Shown here: one piece after another, positions 6,735-14,389 of the stretch | Layout of the letters: each line of letters begins with the position of its first letter | Numbering within the stretch: position 1 is the first letter of the stretch | From: a virus | Length of the DNA: 43,858 bases | Virus record (IMG/VR): IMGVR_UViG_3300028423_000204 | Span: 1-43,858 of that record | Strand: one strand, 5' to 3' | Translations under genes and position numbers: made by a program | Notes under the pieces: generated by a model | Database searches by the model: none | Told to the model about the DNA's origin: nothing | Seen by the model: only the letters and a program-made list of their open reading frames with translations

Positions 6735-7369
6735 AGGCAGAGTTAATTGATTACATGGGGAGTGATGACGCAGTAGCAGACGCAGCCCGTGTTAGCTTCG
6801 ACAAGGTAGCTGCTAACTACACGGACAAGCAGAACAAAAGTCTGTTACGCTTCTTAGCCAAGCATAACCACTGGACACCGTTCGGTCATTGCGTTATCAA
6901 GCTGCGTATGTCTGCACCTGTACCTATCAGGACACAGTGCTTCAAGCATAAGCAAGGGTTTGTAGAGAACGAGGAATCACGGAGGTACATCAAGTCCGAG
7001 CCACAGTTGTTTGTTCCTGAGTTCTTTCGTGAAGCTCCCGAAGGAAGTATCAAACAAGGCAGTGGCGGCAGGCATTACGACTCAGACCACTGGCTGAAGG
7101 TGTACGAAGATACTTGTGAAGACGCTATTGATATGTACTTGGCTATGTTATCTGACGAGGTATGCCCTGAACAGGCTCGTTTGATACTACCGCAGGGTGT
7201 TGAGGTGAAGTGGGTGTGGACAGGTAGCTTATTTGCCTTTGCTAACTTCTTTAGCAAGCGTACAGATACCACAGCACAGGAAGAGATACAAGACTTAGCC
7301 AAGTCAGTGGGTGATATTATTGAGCCGTTGTTCCCTGTATCTTGGAAGGCTTTAACGGAGGGGGTATGA
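6731..7369 (+). CDS. thyX: Flavin-dependent thymidylate synthase
   Basis: 212 residues, the usual ThyX length. The family makes dTMP from dUMP using FAD, NADPH and methylene-tetrahydrofolate. Landmarks are NHWTPFGH (residues 46-53, folate/FAD side) and the signature region CFKHKQGFVENEESRRY (70-86). The usual RHR of the ThyX signature reads KHK here, while the following NEESRRY is intact. A later R(L)ILPQG segment matches the C-terminal substrate site. It supplies thymidylate for phage replication and sits between the two sigma-like genes. Confidence 0.93.
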   Translation: MKAELIDYMGSDDAVADAARVSFDKVAANYTDKQNKSLLRFLAKHNHWTPFGHCVIKLRMSAPVPIRTQCFKHKQGFVENEESRRYIKSEPQLFVPEFFREAPEGSIKQGSGGRHYDSDHWLKVYEDTCEDAIDMYLAMLSDEVCPEQARLILPQGVEVKWVWTGSLFAFANFFSKRTDTTAQEEIQDLAKSVGDIIEPLFPVSWKALTEGV

Positions 7370-7881
7370 GCAAAGATGATAGCTTCCGACTAGACTACGC
7401 CAAGACAAAGGGGCTTATCCTTCGTAAGTTCCCTATCCTTCGTAAGTACAGAGATACGTATGACTGTGTTGTACAAGATACATTCGCTGACTACTACGAG
7501 ATACTAGGTAAAGGTGAATGGCCTTATGATTGTTCTCATGTAGCTTGGTTCAAGACTAGGGTATGGTACAACCTCAAGGACTACGAACCATTTAAGTCAC
7601 GTAAGGCTACCCAAACATGGAAGAAGAACGTACCCCCTAGCTTTGTAGAACTTAAGGAACGAGATGGAGCAGGGGTGCAACAGTCTCCTGAAGAAGACCT
7701 AGTGTTCGAGGACACAGAGAAGGAAATGCTGGCAGATAAATGGGGTATCCCTGTTGACACTAAACACCCTGTCGGTGTACTGTTACTCGAAGGACACACA
7801 AGGACACAAGTGCAGGAGATACTAGGTAAGGGTGGCACTACCATAACACATCACTTAGATAAACTACGAGGTAAGAAATGA
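7366..7881 (+). CDS. Sigma-70-like protein 2
   Basis: I start this at ATG 7366 (overlapping the ThyX stop as ATGA, with GGAGGGGG upstream), giving 171 residues. Residues 30-85 resemble sigma region 2: YDCVVQDTFADYYEIL followed by aromatic WFKTRVWYNLKDY. The C-terminus, LLLEGHTRTQVQEILGKGGTTITHHLDKLR, has region-4 helix-turn-helix character. It has the same architecture as the protein at 6288 but is not a close copy. Possible alternative sigma factor; activity is unproven. Confidence 0.55.
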   Translation: MSKDDSFRLDYAKTKGLILRKFPILRKYRDTYDCVVQDTFADYYEILGKGEWPYDCSHVAWFKTRVWYNLKDYEPFKSRKATQTWKKNVPPSFVELKERDGAGVQQSPEEDLVFEDTEKEMLADKWGIPVDTKHPVGVLLLEGHTRTQVQEILGKGGTTITHHLDKLRGKK

Positions 7882-8609
7882 AACCATATAGAGAGCGACT
7901 ACCAGAGATTGACAAAGCTATTTTTGAGTTGGGTGGGGAGCTAGAAGGGAATTACCTAATCTATCCGATAAATGGAAACGAGCATAAGCCATTTTGCGCT
8001 GAAACACTAAACCAGAAAGGTGTTAGCTCAATAACCGGAAGAAAGACGGATTCAAACTCTACCATTTATCGCTGCGTCACGGAAAGCTGGGATTATATCG
8101 ACATTGAGAAAGCACAATCCCGCTTAGCAGATTGGCGGCGGTTGTATGGGGCTGGGGAATTCGTAATAGCCTTCGATGAATGGTTAGGCTCTTGCGAACA
8201 CAGAGAGTTGTCACTAAGAATAGCGTCGGTAACTGATTTTCACTGGCAAAAATCATTGGAGGAAGATATGGAAGAATCAAGCTGGTATGAGATCGGTGAG
8301 TTGCCACCTGTGGGTACGGAGTGTAGATACGATTGCGCCCATGAGTTAAACTATGGATTGGACAGATGTACTTTTGTAGGATTTAATAAACAAGGACGTG
8401 TAGTTATACAAGACTTAGAGGGTGTGTATCGAAGCTACCCTAAAGACACTCTTCGTTTCTGGCCATTACAATCTGAGCGAGATAAGTTACTCGAAAGGGT
8501 GGAAGAACTTATTTACGCACTGATAATTTGTGGGTCATCTAGCGAGACTATAACAAAATTTCTATACGAACAAGGGTTCCTAAAAGAGACAACTAAAGGA
8601 GATAGCTAA
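7878..8609 (+). CDS. Hypothetical protein with WYEIGELPPVGTEC domain (243 aa)
   Basis: Residues 1-130 are of unrecognised type with several Cys and Trp. From about residue 135 a beta-rich module begins, WYEIGELPPVGTECRYDC, of a kind appended to many phage hypothetical proteins. A charged helical tail follows (SERDKLLERVEELIYAL). An internal GGAGGAAGAT before ATG at about 8268 could start a separate short product. It overlaps the previous gene by ATGA and precedes the DNA polymerase by three bases. Function unknown. Confidence 0.75.
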   Translation: MKPYRERLPEIDKAIFELGGELEGNYLIYPINGNEHKPFCAETLNQKGVSSITGRKTDSNSTIYRCVTESWDYIDIEKAQSRLADWRRLYGAGEFVIAFDEWLGSCEHRELSLRIASVTDFHWQKSLEEDMEESSWYEIGELPPVGTECRYDCAHELNYGLDRCTFVGFNKQGRVVIQDLEGVYRSYPKDTLRFWPLQSERDKLLERVEELIYALIICGSSSETITKFLYEQGFLKETTKGDS

Positions 8610-8612
8610 TGT

Positions 8613-10553
8613 ATGAAGACACAACCAAAGTACAGGGTAGTCGGGGACTTAGAGGCAAATTCATTACTCGATGAAGCCACCGAGATACACTGTGGTGTAT
8701 TCAAGTGTATAGATACAGGTAGGGTGAAGAAGTTCAGACCTGAAGACGTACACAAGATACCTGAGTTCCTAGATAAATGCAGCATGCTTATCATGCATAA
8801 TGGTATCTCTTACGATAAGCCATTGATGAAGAAGCTCTTAGGGTACGAGTACAAGGGTAAGCTGGTTGATACATTACTTATGTCTAGGTTGTTACGCTCA
8901 GGACTAAGTAAACCTAAAGGTTGTCGGGCAGGACCGCACTCTGTTGAAGCATACGGCATACGTTATGGACATGCTAAACCAGAGAATGAGGACTGGTCTG
9001 TGTTCACTGAACATATGCTACACCGCTGTTCAGAGGATGTGGAGATACAGCATAAGATATACAAAGACCTTATGACTGATATGACTCCAGCTTGGTCTAA
9101 GCCTATGAAGCTGACACACCAGTTCTTTGAAATCATGGCACTGCAAGAACAGTACGGGTGGAAGTTCGATGTAGATAAGTGCAACCATTACATCGGTGTA
9201 CTAACCAGACGTATTGAACGTATTGATAATGCTATCACACCGTACCTTCCTATGATTATGAAGAAGGAGTACAGTGTACCGCTTAACAAACCGTTCAAGA
9301 AGTCAGGTGGGTACAGTCAGAGCTACGAGCATTGGTATGAGAAGGTGAGTGAACAAGGCTACCCGTATGCTAAGGACACAGTGGCAGGTCCATTCAGCAG
9401 GGTGATGTTCCGACGTACTAGCCTTGACTCAGGGCAAGAAGTAAAGGAGTTCTTACTTGCTTCAGGGTGGCAGCCTAAAGAGTACAACTTCAAGAAGGAC
9501 AGTAAGGGTAAGCCGTTAAAGGATGACAACGGCGGTCTTATCTTTACAAGTCCTATCCTGTCAGCAGATGATGGGTTTGAGGGTGTATCAGGTAGTGTTG
9601 GTAGGTTGTTAGCTTTACGTGTACAGATACGACACAGACGCAGCACCCTTGAGGGATACCTTAAGAACGTCCGTCCTGATGGACGTATCCCGTCTGTCAT
9701 TACAGGGATAGCAGCAACAAGACGCTTGACACATGGTAAGATTGTTAACGTCCCGAACACAGAGGCTTACTTCGGGAAGCAGATGCGTAGTCTGTTTATC
9801 TGTGAAGAAGACAAGACCTTGGTTAGTGTTGATGCTGCTAACTGTCAGGTACGGATGGAAGCTGCTAGGGCTAACAGCCCTGAGTACACTAAGATGCTGT
9901 TAGAGGGGAAGAAAGAAGACGGTACGGATAACCACAGTGTGTGTATGAAAGCTGTTAACTCTGTCTTACGGAACCGTGGTATCTCTGAGATAACTAGGGG
10001 CAAGGCTAAGGGCTTTAACTTTGCTAAGAAGTTCGGTGCTGGTGATGCCAAGCTAGGTAAGATGGCTAACGGTGCAGCAGAGCTAGGCACTAGCATTAAG
10101 GAGGCCATAGCTAGGGCGTTCCCTGCTCAGGATGCGTTAGTGAAACGCTTAACAAAGGAATGGAAGCGTAACGCTAAGGTGAGTAAGAACAAATGGGGTA
10201 AGCCACAGTACAGAGATGGATGGATTACAGGCTTAGATGGCGGTCCTATTAAGATAGAGTCCGAACACATGGTGTTAGTGTATGCTCTTCAGTCGGATGA
10301 AAGCATATGTTTACAATATGCCACTTGTTATTTACACAAATGGTTGTTGCAACGTGGCTACCAACACGGTAAGGAATTCGGCTGGGTCTGTAACTATCAC
10401 GACGAATTCACCTTGGAAGTGGATACAGATATTGCCGAGGAAGTCAAACAGCTAGGCGAGAAAGCGATACGTCACGCTGGGGAACACTTAGGTTTGTCTG
10501 TACCTCAACTTGGCGAAGGTGAAATCGGGAGGTCATGGAAGGAAGTCCATTGA
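8613..10553 (+). CDS. DNA polymerase I family (T7-type) with 3'-5' exonuclease
   Basis: 646 residues. Exonuclease motifs: DLEAN (12-16), HNGISYD (62-68) and CSEDVEI with D142. Polymerase motif A is VDAANCQVR with catalytic D407. Motif B is R462-x3-K466 leading to FGAGD, as in T7. Motif C is HDE (596-598). The motif A glutamate that usually follows the catalytic aspartate (E in DxSxxELR) is glutamine here. The order and spacing match T7 gp5 (704 aa). It is the phage replicase; it probably uses a processivity factor, but the thioredoxin-binding loop was not resolved. Confidence 0.95.
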   Translation: MKTQPKYRVVGDLEANSLLDEATEIHCGVFKCIDTGRVKKFRPEDVHKIPEFLDKCSMLIMHNGISYDKPLMKKLLGYEYKGKLVDTLLMSRLLRSGLSKPKGCRAGPHSVEAYGIRYGHAKPENEDWSVFTEHMLHRCSEDVEIQHKIYKDLMTDMTPAWSKPMKLTHQFFEIMALQEQYGWKFDVDKCNHYIGVLTRRIERIDNAITPYLPMIMKKEYSVPLNKPFKKSGGYSQSYEHWYEKVSEQGYPYAKDTVAGPFSRVMFRRTSLDSGQEVKEFLLASGWQPKEYNFKKDSKGKPLKDDNGGLIFTSPILSADDGFEGVSGSVGRLLALRVQIRHRRSTLEGYLKNVRPDGRIPSVITGIAATRRLTHGKIVNVPNTEAYFGKQMRSLFICEEDKTLVSVDAANCQVRMEAARANSPEYTKMLLEGKKEDGTDNHSVCMKAVNSVLRNRGISEITRGKAKGFNFAKKFGAGDAKLGKMANGAAELGTSIKEAIARAFPAQDALVKRLTKEWKRNAKVSKNKWGKPQYRDGWITGLDGGPIKIESEHMVLVYALQSDESICLQYATCYLHKWLLQRGYQHGKEFGWVCNYHDEFTLEVDTDIAEEVKQLGEKAIRHAGEHLGLSVPQLGEGEIGRSWKEVH

Positions 10554-10579
10554 TAACCCATTGATTTATAAGGAGTTTT

Positions 10580-10820
10580 ATGTTTCCTATTACAAGAGAA
10601 GCACTTAGACAGAAGATAGAAGACGGTTCTACCCCTCTGCCAGAAACAGGTTGTTGGTTATGGGGAGGTCATTTAAATGCCACAGGTGCGCTTTATCCGT
10701 GACTTGATAGCACACGGCAAGAAGCCTAAAGCTATTTGGCGCAGGTATTTCGAAGGCCATATTAGTTATGACCAAATTTACAAAGCAGCCATAGGCAAAA
10801 CCTTTAAAAATACACACTGA
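10580..10820 (+). pseudogene. Decayed HNH homing endonuclease (N- and C-terminal fragments)
   Basis: ATG at 10580, with AAGGAG upstream, encodes about 40 residues (DGSTPLPETGCWLWGGHLN...), the typical start of phage HNH endonucleases, and stops at 10702. A second frame, from ATG 10677 to 10820, encodes VRFIRDLIAHGKKPKAIW...IGKTFKN, which looks like the C-terminal helix-turn-helix of the same enzymes. The HNH catalytic core is missing and the two pieces are out of frame, as after an internal deletion. Its position after the DNA polymerase gene is a common site for homing nucleases. The 47-residue second frame might still be made as a DNA-binding peptide. Confidence 0.6.
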
Positions 10821-10826
10821 TACCAT

Positions 10827-10855
10827 TTGACATTACATTTTATACGTGCTAAGTT
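10827..10855 (+). promoter_or_regulatory. Sigma-70-like promoter for the SSB gene
   Basis: A perfect -35 box TTGACA at 10827, a 17-bp spacer and TAAGTT as a weak -10. It lies 63 bases upstream of the SSB start, in the gap after the HNH remnant. SSB is needed in stoichiometric amounts, which fits an extra promoter. Confidence 0.45.
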
Positions 10856-10917
10856 GCACAAATCTTTTAACACGTTAATCACTGACGTGATACACGATGA
10901 ACACAGAGGAATACAAT

Positions 10918-11700
10918 ATGTTTAACACTACAGCAGTACAACAGACAAACAAATCAGGCGGCGGTAACAAGCAGAACTTCGGACCAACGCCAGCAGGTAT
11001 GCAAGAGGGTCGTATCGTCCGTGTTGTAGGCTACGGTCAACAACTACACAAGGGCGGTAAGAACTTAGATAACCCGTACAATAAGTACGTAGATAAAGAA
11101 GGGAATCCACAACCTACCGCTGCTATGCGTATCGCTATTGAGTTCCCTGACCTTCTATTAGATATTGAAGACAAAGACGGGAACAAGAAACAGCGTCCAC
11201 GTTGGGAGTTCAGTAGTGATATCCCTATTAAGTTCTTCACGGACTACGATACTAAGGTCACTAAGCTACATGAGAAATCTAAGCTGAATGAAATTATGTC
11301 AGCGGCTTTCCCTGAGCATACAAACAACTGGACAATGGATAAGGTAGCTGAGTACATCCCTAAGCTGATTGGTGCGCCTATCCAAGTGTTCATTGCTCAT
11401 AAGCCTAACAAGCAAGACCCTAGTATTGTGTACGCTAACATCAAGAGCTACAGTGCATTGAGTAAACGTGCCGCTGAGGGGCTGCCAGAGTTGGACAACG
11501 AGCCTTTGTTCTATGACCCGTACAACCATGACGAAGCAGCATTTAATAAGCTCGCTCCGCATGAACAAGAGCGCATTAAGAACCGTGTTGATGCTCCGCA
11601 GAATCAGGGGCAACCTGTTCAGTCAAACACCAGTCAAACAAATCACACGCAAGAGACTGAGACGCAGGCTGCACCTAGTGTTGAAGATGAACCTTGGTAA
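10918..11700 (+). CDS. Single-stranded DNA-binding protein (T7 gp2.5-like)
   Basis: 260 residues from ATG 10918, which has AGAGGA seven bases upstream. The ATG at 10897 in the same frame lacks a ribosome site. Early, replication-region position and an OB-like central domain (residues 25-180) fit phage SSB. The C-terminal 45 residues are a disordered Gln/Thr-rich linker ending VEDEPW. This acidic, aromatic-ended tip is the hallmark of SSBs, and it binds polymerase and primase-helicase. The protein coats template strands during replication. Confidence 0.8.
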   Translation: MFNTTAVQQTNKSGGGNKQNFGPTPAGMQEGRIVRVVGYGQQLHKGGKNLDNPYNKYVDKEGNPQPTAAMRIAIEFPDLLLDIEDKDGNKKQRPRWEFSSDIPIKFFTDYDTKVTKLHEKSKLNEIMSAAFPEHTNNWTMDKVAEYIPKLIGAPIQVFIAHKPNKQDPSIVYANIKSYSALSKRAAEGLPELDNEPLFYDPYNHDEAAFNKLAPHEQERIKNRVDAPQNQGQPVQSNTSQTNHTQETETQAAPSVEDEPW

Positions 11701-11799
11701 GCAACAGCTACGCTGTAACTAAATACAGTTACATTAGCGATTGTAACTAAATACGTACACACTGCCCTTGACGGGGCAGATGTACAAAAGGAGATACAC
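11701..11799 (+). promoter_or_regulatory. Direct repeat and hairpin between SSB and nucleotidyltransferase genes
   Basis: TGTAACTAAATAC occurs at 11714-11726 and again at 11742-11754, a perfect 13-bp direct repeat. It is followed by the hairpin CTGCCC-TTGACG-GGGCAG (11762-11779), five bases before the AAAGGAGA ribosome site of the next gene. The arrangement suggests an operator plus an attenuator or processing hairpin. There is no T-run after the stem, so a strong terminator is unlikely. Confidence 0.4.
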
Positions 11800-12471
11800 A
11801 TGAACGACTTAGCTATAGACTTATGCGGGGGCATTGAGCCTCCCGCTTTCCCTTCAGTACATGCAGGCGTTAAGGTACGTACACCAGAAGTCAGTACACA
11901 AGAGGAAGAAGGGTACATCAACACAACGGAAGCGGTAGTGGTCAGAACTTACACACTGGATGAGGATGAACTCCCGTTCTTCTTCCCTTCTTTTCTTCGC
12001 TCATTCCCTTCTGGCAGTAAGACGTTGTTAGCTGGTGGCGCTATACGGGACATAGTTAACAACGAGAACGTCAGTGATTGGGACTTGTTCACACAGATGC
12101 AGTATGATGCTGCCGTTAGCTTCTTACGTAACCACCCTGATGTAGAACTCAGCAGTATCACACAAGTGACAGGTGGTGTTAGCGGCCCTGATTACACAGG
12201 CAACATTCGCTATGTCCTTGAGTTCTATGTACACGGTCTTGATGAGAAGGTGCAGTTGATTGGTGTTGATGATGTACACAAACATATCCAGACTGAGTTC
12301 CCGTTAGGGGCTAGTCGTTGTAGCTACGATGGACACCAGTTCCGCTACACTATGTCGTTCGCTAGGGATATGCACAACAAGACATTCACTATCAAGAATG
12401 CTAACAGTCTGACACAGAAGTACATCGACAAGATGAAGGTTAAATATCCTGAATGGGAGTGGAAAGTATGA
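11800..12471 (+). CDS. Nucleotidyltransferase-fold protein (poly(A) polymerase / CCA-adding-like head)
   Basis: 223 residues. LLAGGAIRDIVNNENVSDWDLF (residues 76-97) contains the Pol-beta superfamily signature GG-x2-RD followed by DxD (D93, D95), the arrangement seen in tRNA nucleotidyltransferases and poly(A) polymerases. The C-terminal RNA-binding domains of those enzymes are absent, so only the catalytic head is present. The first 55 residues are low-complexity. The phage carries no tRNA genes, so it may act on host tRNA or other RNAs. The TGA overlaps the ATG of the next gene. Confidence 0.65.
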   Translation: MNDLAIDLCGGIEPPAFPSVHAGVKVRTPEVSTQEEEGYINTTEAVVVRTYTLDEDELPFFFPSFLRSFPSGSKTLLAGGAIRDIVNNENVSDWDLFTQMQYDAAVSFLRNHPDVELSSITQVTGGVSGPDYTGNIRYVLEFYVHGLDEKVQLIGVDDVHKHIQTEFPLGASRCSYDGHQFRYTMSFARDMHNKTFTIKNANSLTQKYIDKMKVKYPEWEWKV

Positions 12472-12884
12472 ATGAAGAACTGAAGAATAAACTTAATGAG
12501 TTCTTAGGTAAACTGATTGAAGGCATGGAGAAAGCAGGCGAGTTTGCCGTTGACCAGATTCCGGATGTTGTCCAACAGGCTTTGACTTGGTTTGCTTGGA
12601 AGAGCGGCGTTGGCTTTCTAGCAGGGTTGTTTCTACTAAGCGCCACGCCTTTCATTGTCAAGTTCCTGAAAAAACACTGGTGGCAAAAAGATAAAAGCGG
12701 AAGTGTTTTGACTTGGTATGACGGCACACCGAAAGCAAACGATGCTGTTTCCATTTTTGGAGGCACAGCTTTAGTAGCGGTCATTGTTACTGGCTTTTAC
12801 CTGTTGGCAAATAACTTAGAATGGTTGCAAATCCTTGTCGCACCAAAGTGGTTCATCGTGTCTGAAATGAGTAAGCTGATATGA
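12468..12884 (+). CDS. Integral membrane protein, possibly holin-like (138 aa)
   Basis: ATG 12468 overlaps the previous stop (ATGA). An amphipathic N-terminal helix (residues 1-40) is followed by hydrophobic segments at about 48-66 (GVGFLAGLFLLSATPFIV) and 92-112 (GGTALVAVIVTGFYLLA). A C-terminal re-entrant stretch, LEWLQILVAPKWFIVSEMSKLI, is of a type that recurs in phage membrane proteins. Holin or pore function is possible, but a second candidate holin lies in the late operon. Function unproven. Confidence 0.6.
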   Translation: MNEELKNKLNEFLGKLIEGMEKAGEFAVDQIPDVVQQALTWFAWKSGVGFLAGLFLLSATPFIVKFLKKHWWQKDKSGSVLTWYDGTPKANDAVSIFGGTALVAVIVTGFYLLANNLEWLQILVAPKWFIVSEMSKLI

Positions 12885-13711
12885 CCAAGCGTCATCCCGA
12901 TGCCCCTGATTTCGATGAACTGTACGTAGACGCAGACATACTTTGCTATGAAAAGCCCTTCGGAGCCGAATACCGTGACGATGAAGGCGATAAGCAAGTG
13001 AGGGACTTCGACTTTGTTATCAATAGCCTATCCCATTGGGATAAATACATACGAGCCCGTCTTGGCTGTGACAAGCTCAGATACTTCCTGACAGGTAAGG
13101 GTAACTTCCGAGAGAAGATAGCTGTATCAAAGCCTTACAAGGACAAGCGACCACCTAAACCATTCCATCATAAGGCGACAAGGGACTGGCTGATACACAA
13201 GCACAACGCCGAGGTGGTGGAGGGCATGGAGGCAGATGATATCATGTCTTACTACCAAGCTGAAGCGATAAAGCAAGGACGTACCACATGTATTGTATCA
13301 AGGGACAAAGACCTCAAGATGACGGAGGGGTGGTTTTACTCATGGTCAGTAGGCAATCAGAAGGAATGCCTTCAGCGTGGTGGAAACGGTTGGCTTGAGC
13401 TAGAAATCAAGGGTAAAAAGAAGAAGGTGCTAGGCGGGGGCATCAAATGGTTTTACTATCAACTTATGGTGGGAGACCCTGTTGATACTATCCCTGCCCT
13501 GAAGGGGGTAGGGCCTGTTAAGGCAGCCAGTACCTTGATTGATGCTGACACAGAACAAGAAATGTTTAGTAGAGTGCGTACTTTGTACCATGAACTCGGT
13601 TACACAGATGAGTACCTTTTAGAACAAGCGAGGTTATTGTATATGATAAAAGAAATGAAAGACGGAAAACCTGTTATGTGGGTTCCGCCTTTGGAGATGA
13701 CAGATGAGTGA
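12881..13711 (+). CDS. 5'-3' exonuclease / flap endonuclease (T7 gp6-like)
   Basis: 276 residues with the PIN/FEN-type active site: YVDADI (D17, D19), an arch region with PYKDKRPP (85-92), MEADD (116-120), SRDKDL (140-145) and GDPVDTIPALKGVG (198-211). The last is the helix-3-turn-helix DNA-binding motif with its metal aspartates. Such enzymes remove RNA primers and resect 5' ends for phage recombination and packaging. It starts inside the end of the membrane protein gene and overlaps the next gene by 8 bases. Confidence 0.93.
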   Translation: MTKRHPDAPDFDELYVDADILCYEKPFGAEYRDDEGDKQVRDFDFVINSLSHWDKYIRARLGCDKLRYFLTGKGNFREKIAVSKPYKDKRPPKPFHHKATRDWLIHKHNAEVVEGMEADDIMSYYQAEAIKQGRTTCIVSRDKDLKMTEGWFYSWSVGNQKECLQRGGNGWLELEIKGKKKKVLGGGIKWFYYQLMVGDPVDTIPALKGVGPVKAASTLIDADTEQEMFSRVRTLYHELGYTDEYLLEQARLLYMIKEMKDGKPVMWVPPLEMTDE

Positions 13712-14039
13712 ATACTACCCTGATAAATACGTTATCGTAAAGATAACAGACAAAGAAACCAGTGAGGTACACTATCGTGTGTTAGGTACATGGCATGGTG
13801 GTTACACTTCGGGAGATTACTACCGATTAAACAGCGGTATTGACCGTTATACGGTAACAGACTTCGGTACTGTGCAATTCTACGGGGCAAGCGGTAGTGT
13901 GTACGAAGTGGCTAAGAAGATGTACGGCATGAGTTTGTATTCACAAGGTTGGTTGATGGGGCTAATTGAAAGAAGCAAGGCTGACCTTGAGATGGAGGTT
14001 ATCACACTGGAGGAATTTGAGGATGAGTGGAACAGCTAA
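13704..14039 (+). CDS. Hypothetical protein (111 aa)
   Basis: Begins MSEYYPDKYVIVKITDKETS. The N-terminal 75 residues are beta-rich and aromatic (VLGTWHGGYTSGDYYRLNSGI), suggesting a small barrel, and a helical tail follows. This kind of protein recurs near replication genes of unrelated phages without known function. The stop lies within the next gene, which starts at 14023. Confidence 0.7.
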   Translation: MSEYYPDKYVIVKITDKETSEVHYRVLGTWHGGYTSGDYYRLNSGIDRYTVTDFGTVQFYGASGSVYEVAKKMYGMSLYSQGWLMGLIERSKADLEMEVITLEEFEDEWNS

Positions 14040-14229
14040 GTACGCTATTGGGGATACCGTTAGGATTGTACGGAGTAAGGTGTTCTGTTGTGGCACACTC
14101 CGAAACGGAACAGAGGGTGTGGTAGAGCAGTCTTTAGAAACTAAACAAGGCTGGTTGTATGTATTAGAAGGAGGTGCAGTGGCTTATGAAAAAGAACTCA
14201 CAAGCGCAGAACACCGTTACCTTTATTGA
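14023..14229 (+). CDS. Small SH3/KOW-like barrel protein (68 aa)
   Basis: I take ATG 14023 as start (GAGGAATTTGAGG upstream). The product, MSGTAKYAIGDTVRIVRS..., has the strand-turn pattern of an SH3-like or KOW barrel: YAIGDTVRI, GTEGVV, GWLYVLEGG. Such barrels bind nucleic acid or protein. It overlaps genes on both sides. Function unknown. Confidence 0.55.
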   Translation: MSGTAKYAIGDTVRIVRSKVFCCGTLRNGTEGVVEQSLETKQGWLYVLEGGAVAYEKELTSAEHRYLY

Positions 14230-14389
14230 CCCGCCTATGGGATGGCGGTATGGCTTCCCGAAGCCGATCCCCGATGGGTGGAATGATATGACACCGTCTG
14301 AACGTAACGATTGGTTCGTTGAGCAAGGCTACCCACGTGTGTACACAGAGGGAATGAACTACCGTGTGTTTGCTAAGGAGGTAGAGTGA
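14186..14389 (+). CDS. Hypothetical protein with IDPPMGWRYGFPKPIP motif (67 aa)
   Basis: ATG 14186 has AGGAGG eleven bases upstream; a GTG at 14174 in frame overlaps that ribosome site and is less likely. The sequence PPMGWRYGFPKPIPDGW is characteristic of a small, widespread phage family of unknown function. The rest has Trp/Tyr-rich short segments. It is translated in a frame overlapping the barrel protein gene by 44 bases. Confidence 0.65.
   Translation: MKKNSQAQNTVTFIDPPMGWRYGFPKPIPDGWNDMTPSERNDWFVEQGYPRVYTEGMNYRVFAKEVE

Noticed and set aside
7342-7365. Start of sigma-like protein 2 at 7342
   Set aside because: ATG 7366 has GGAGGGGG directly upstream and forms the ATGA overlap typical of this operon.
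11468-11722. 84-aa + strand frame inside the SSB gene
   Set aside because: It is a frame-shifted shadow of the SSB C-terminal linker, with no ribosome site.
13966-14022. Upstream extension of the SH3-like barrel gene to 13966
   Set aside because: This part lies inside the preceding gene without a ribosome site; ATG 14023 has one and starts the recognisable barrel.
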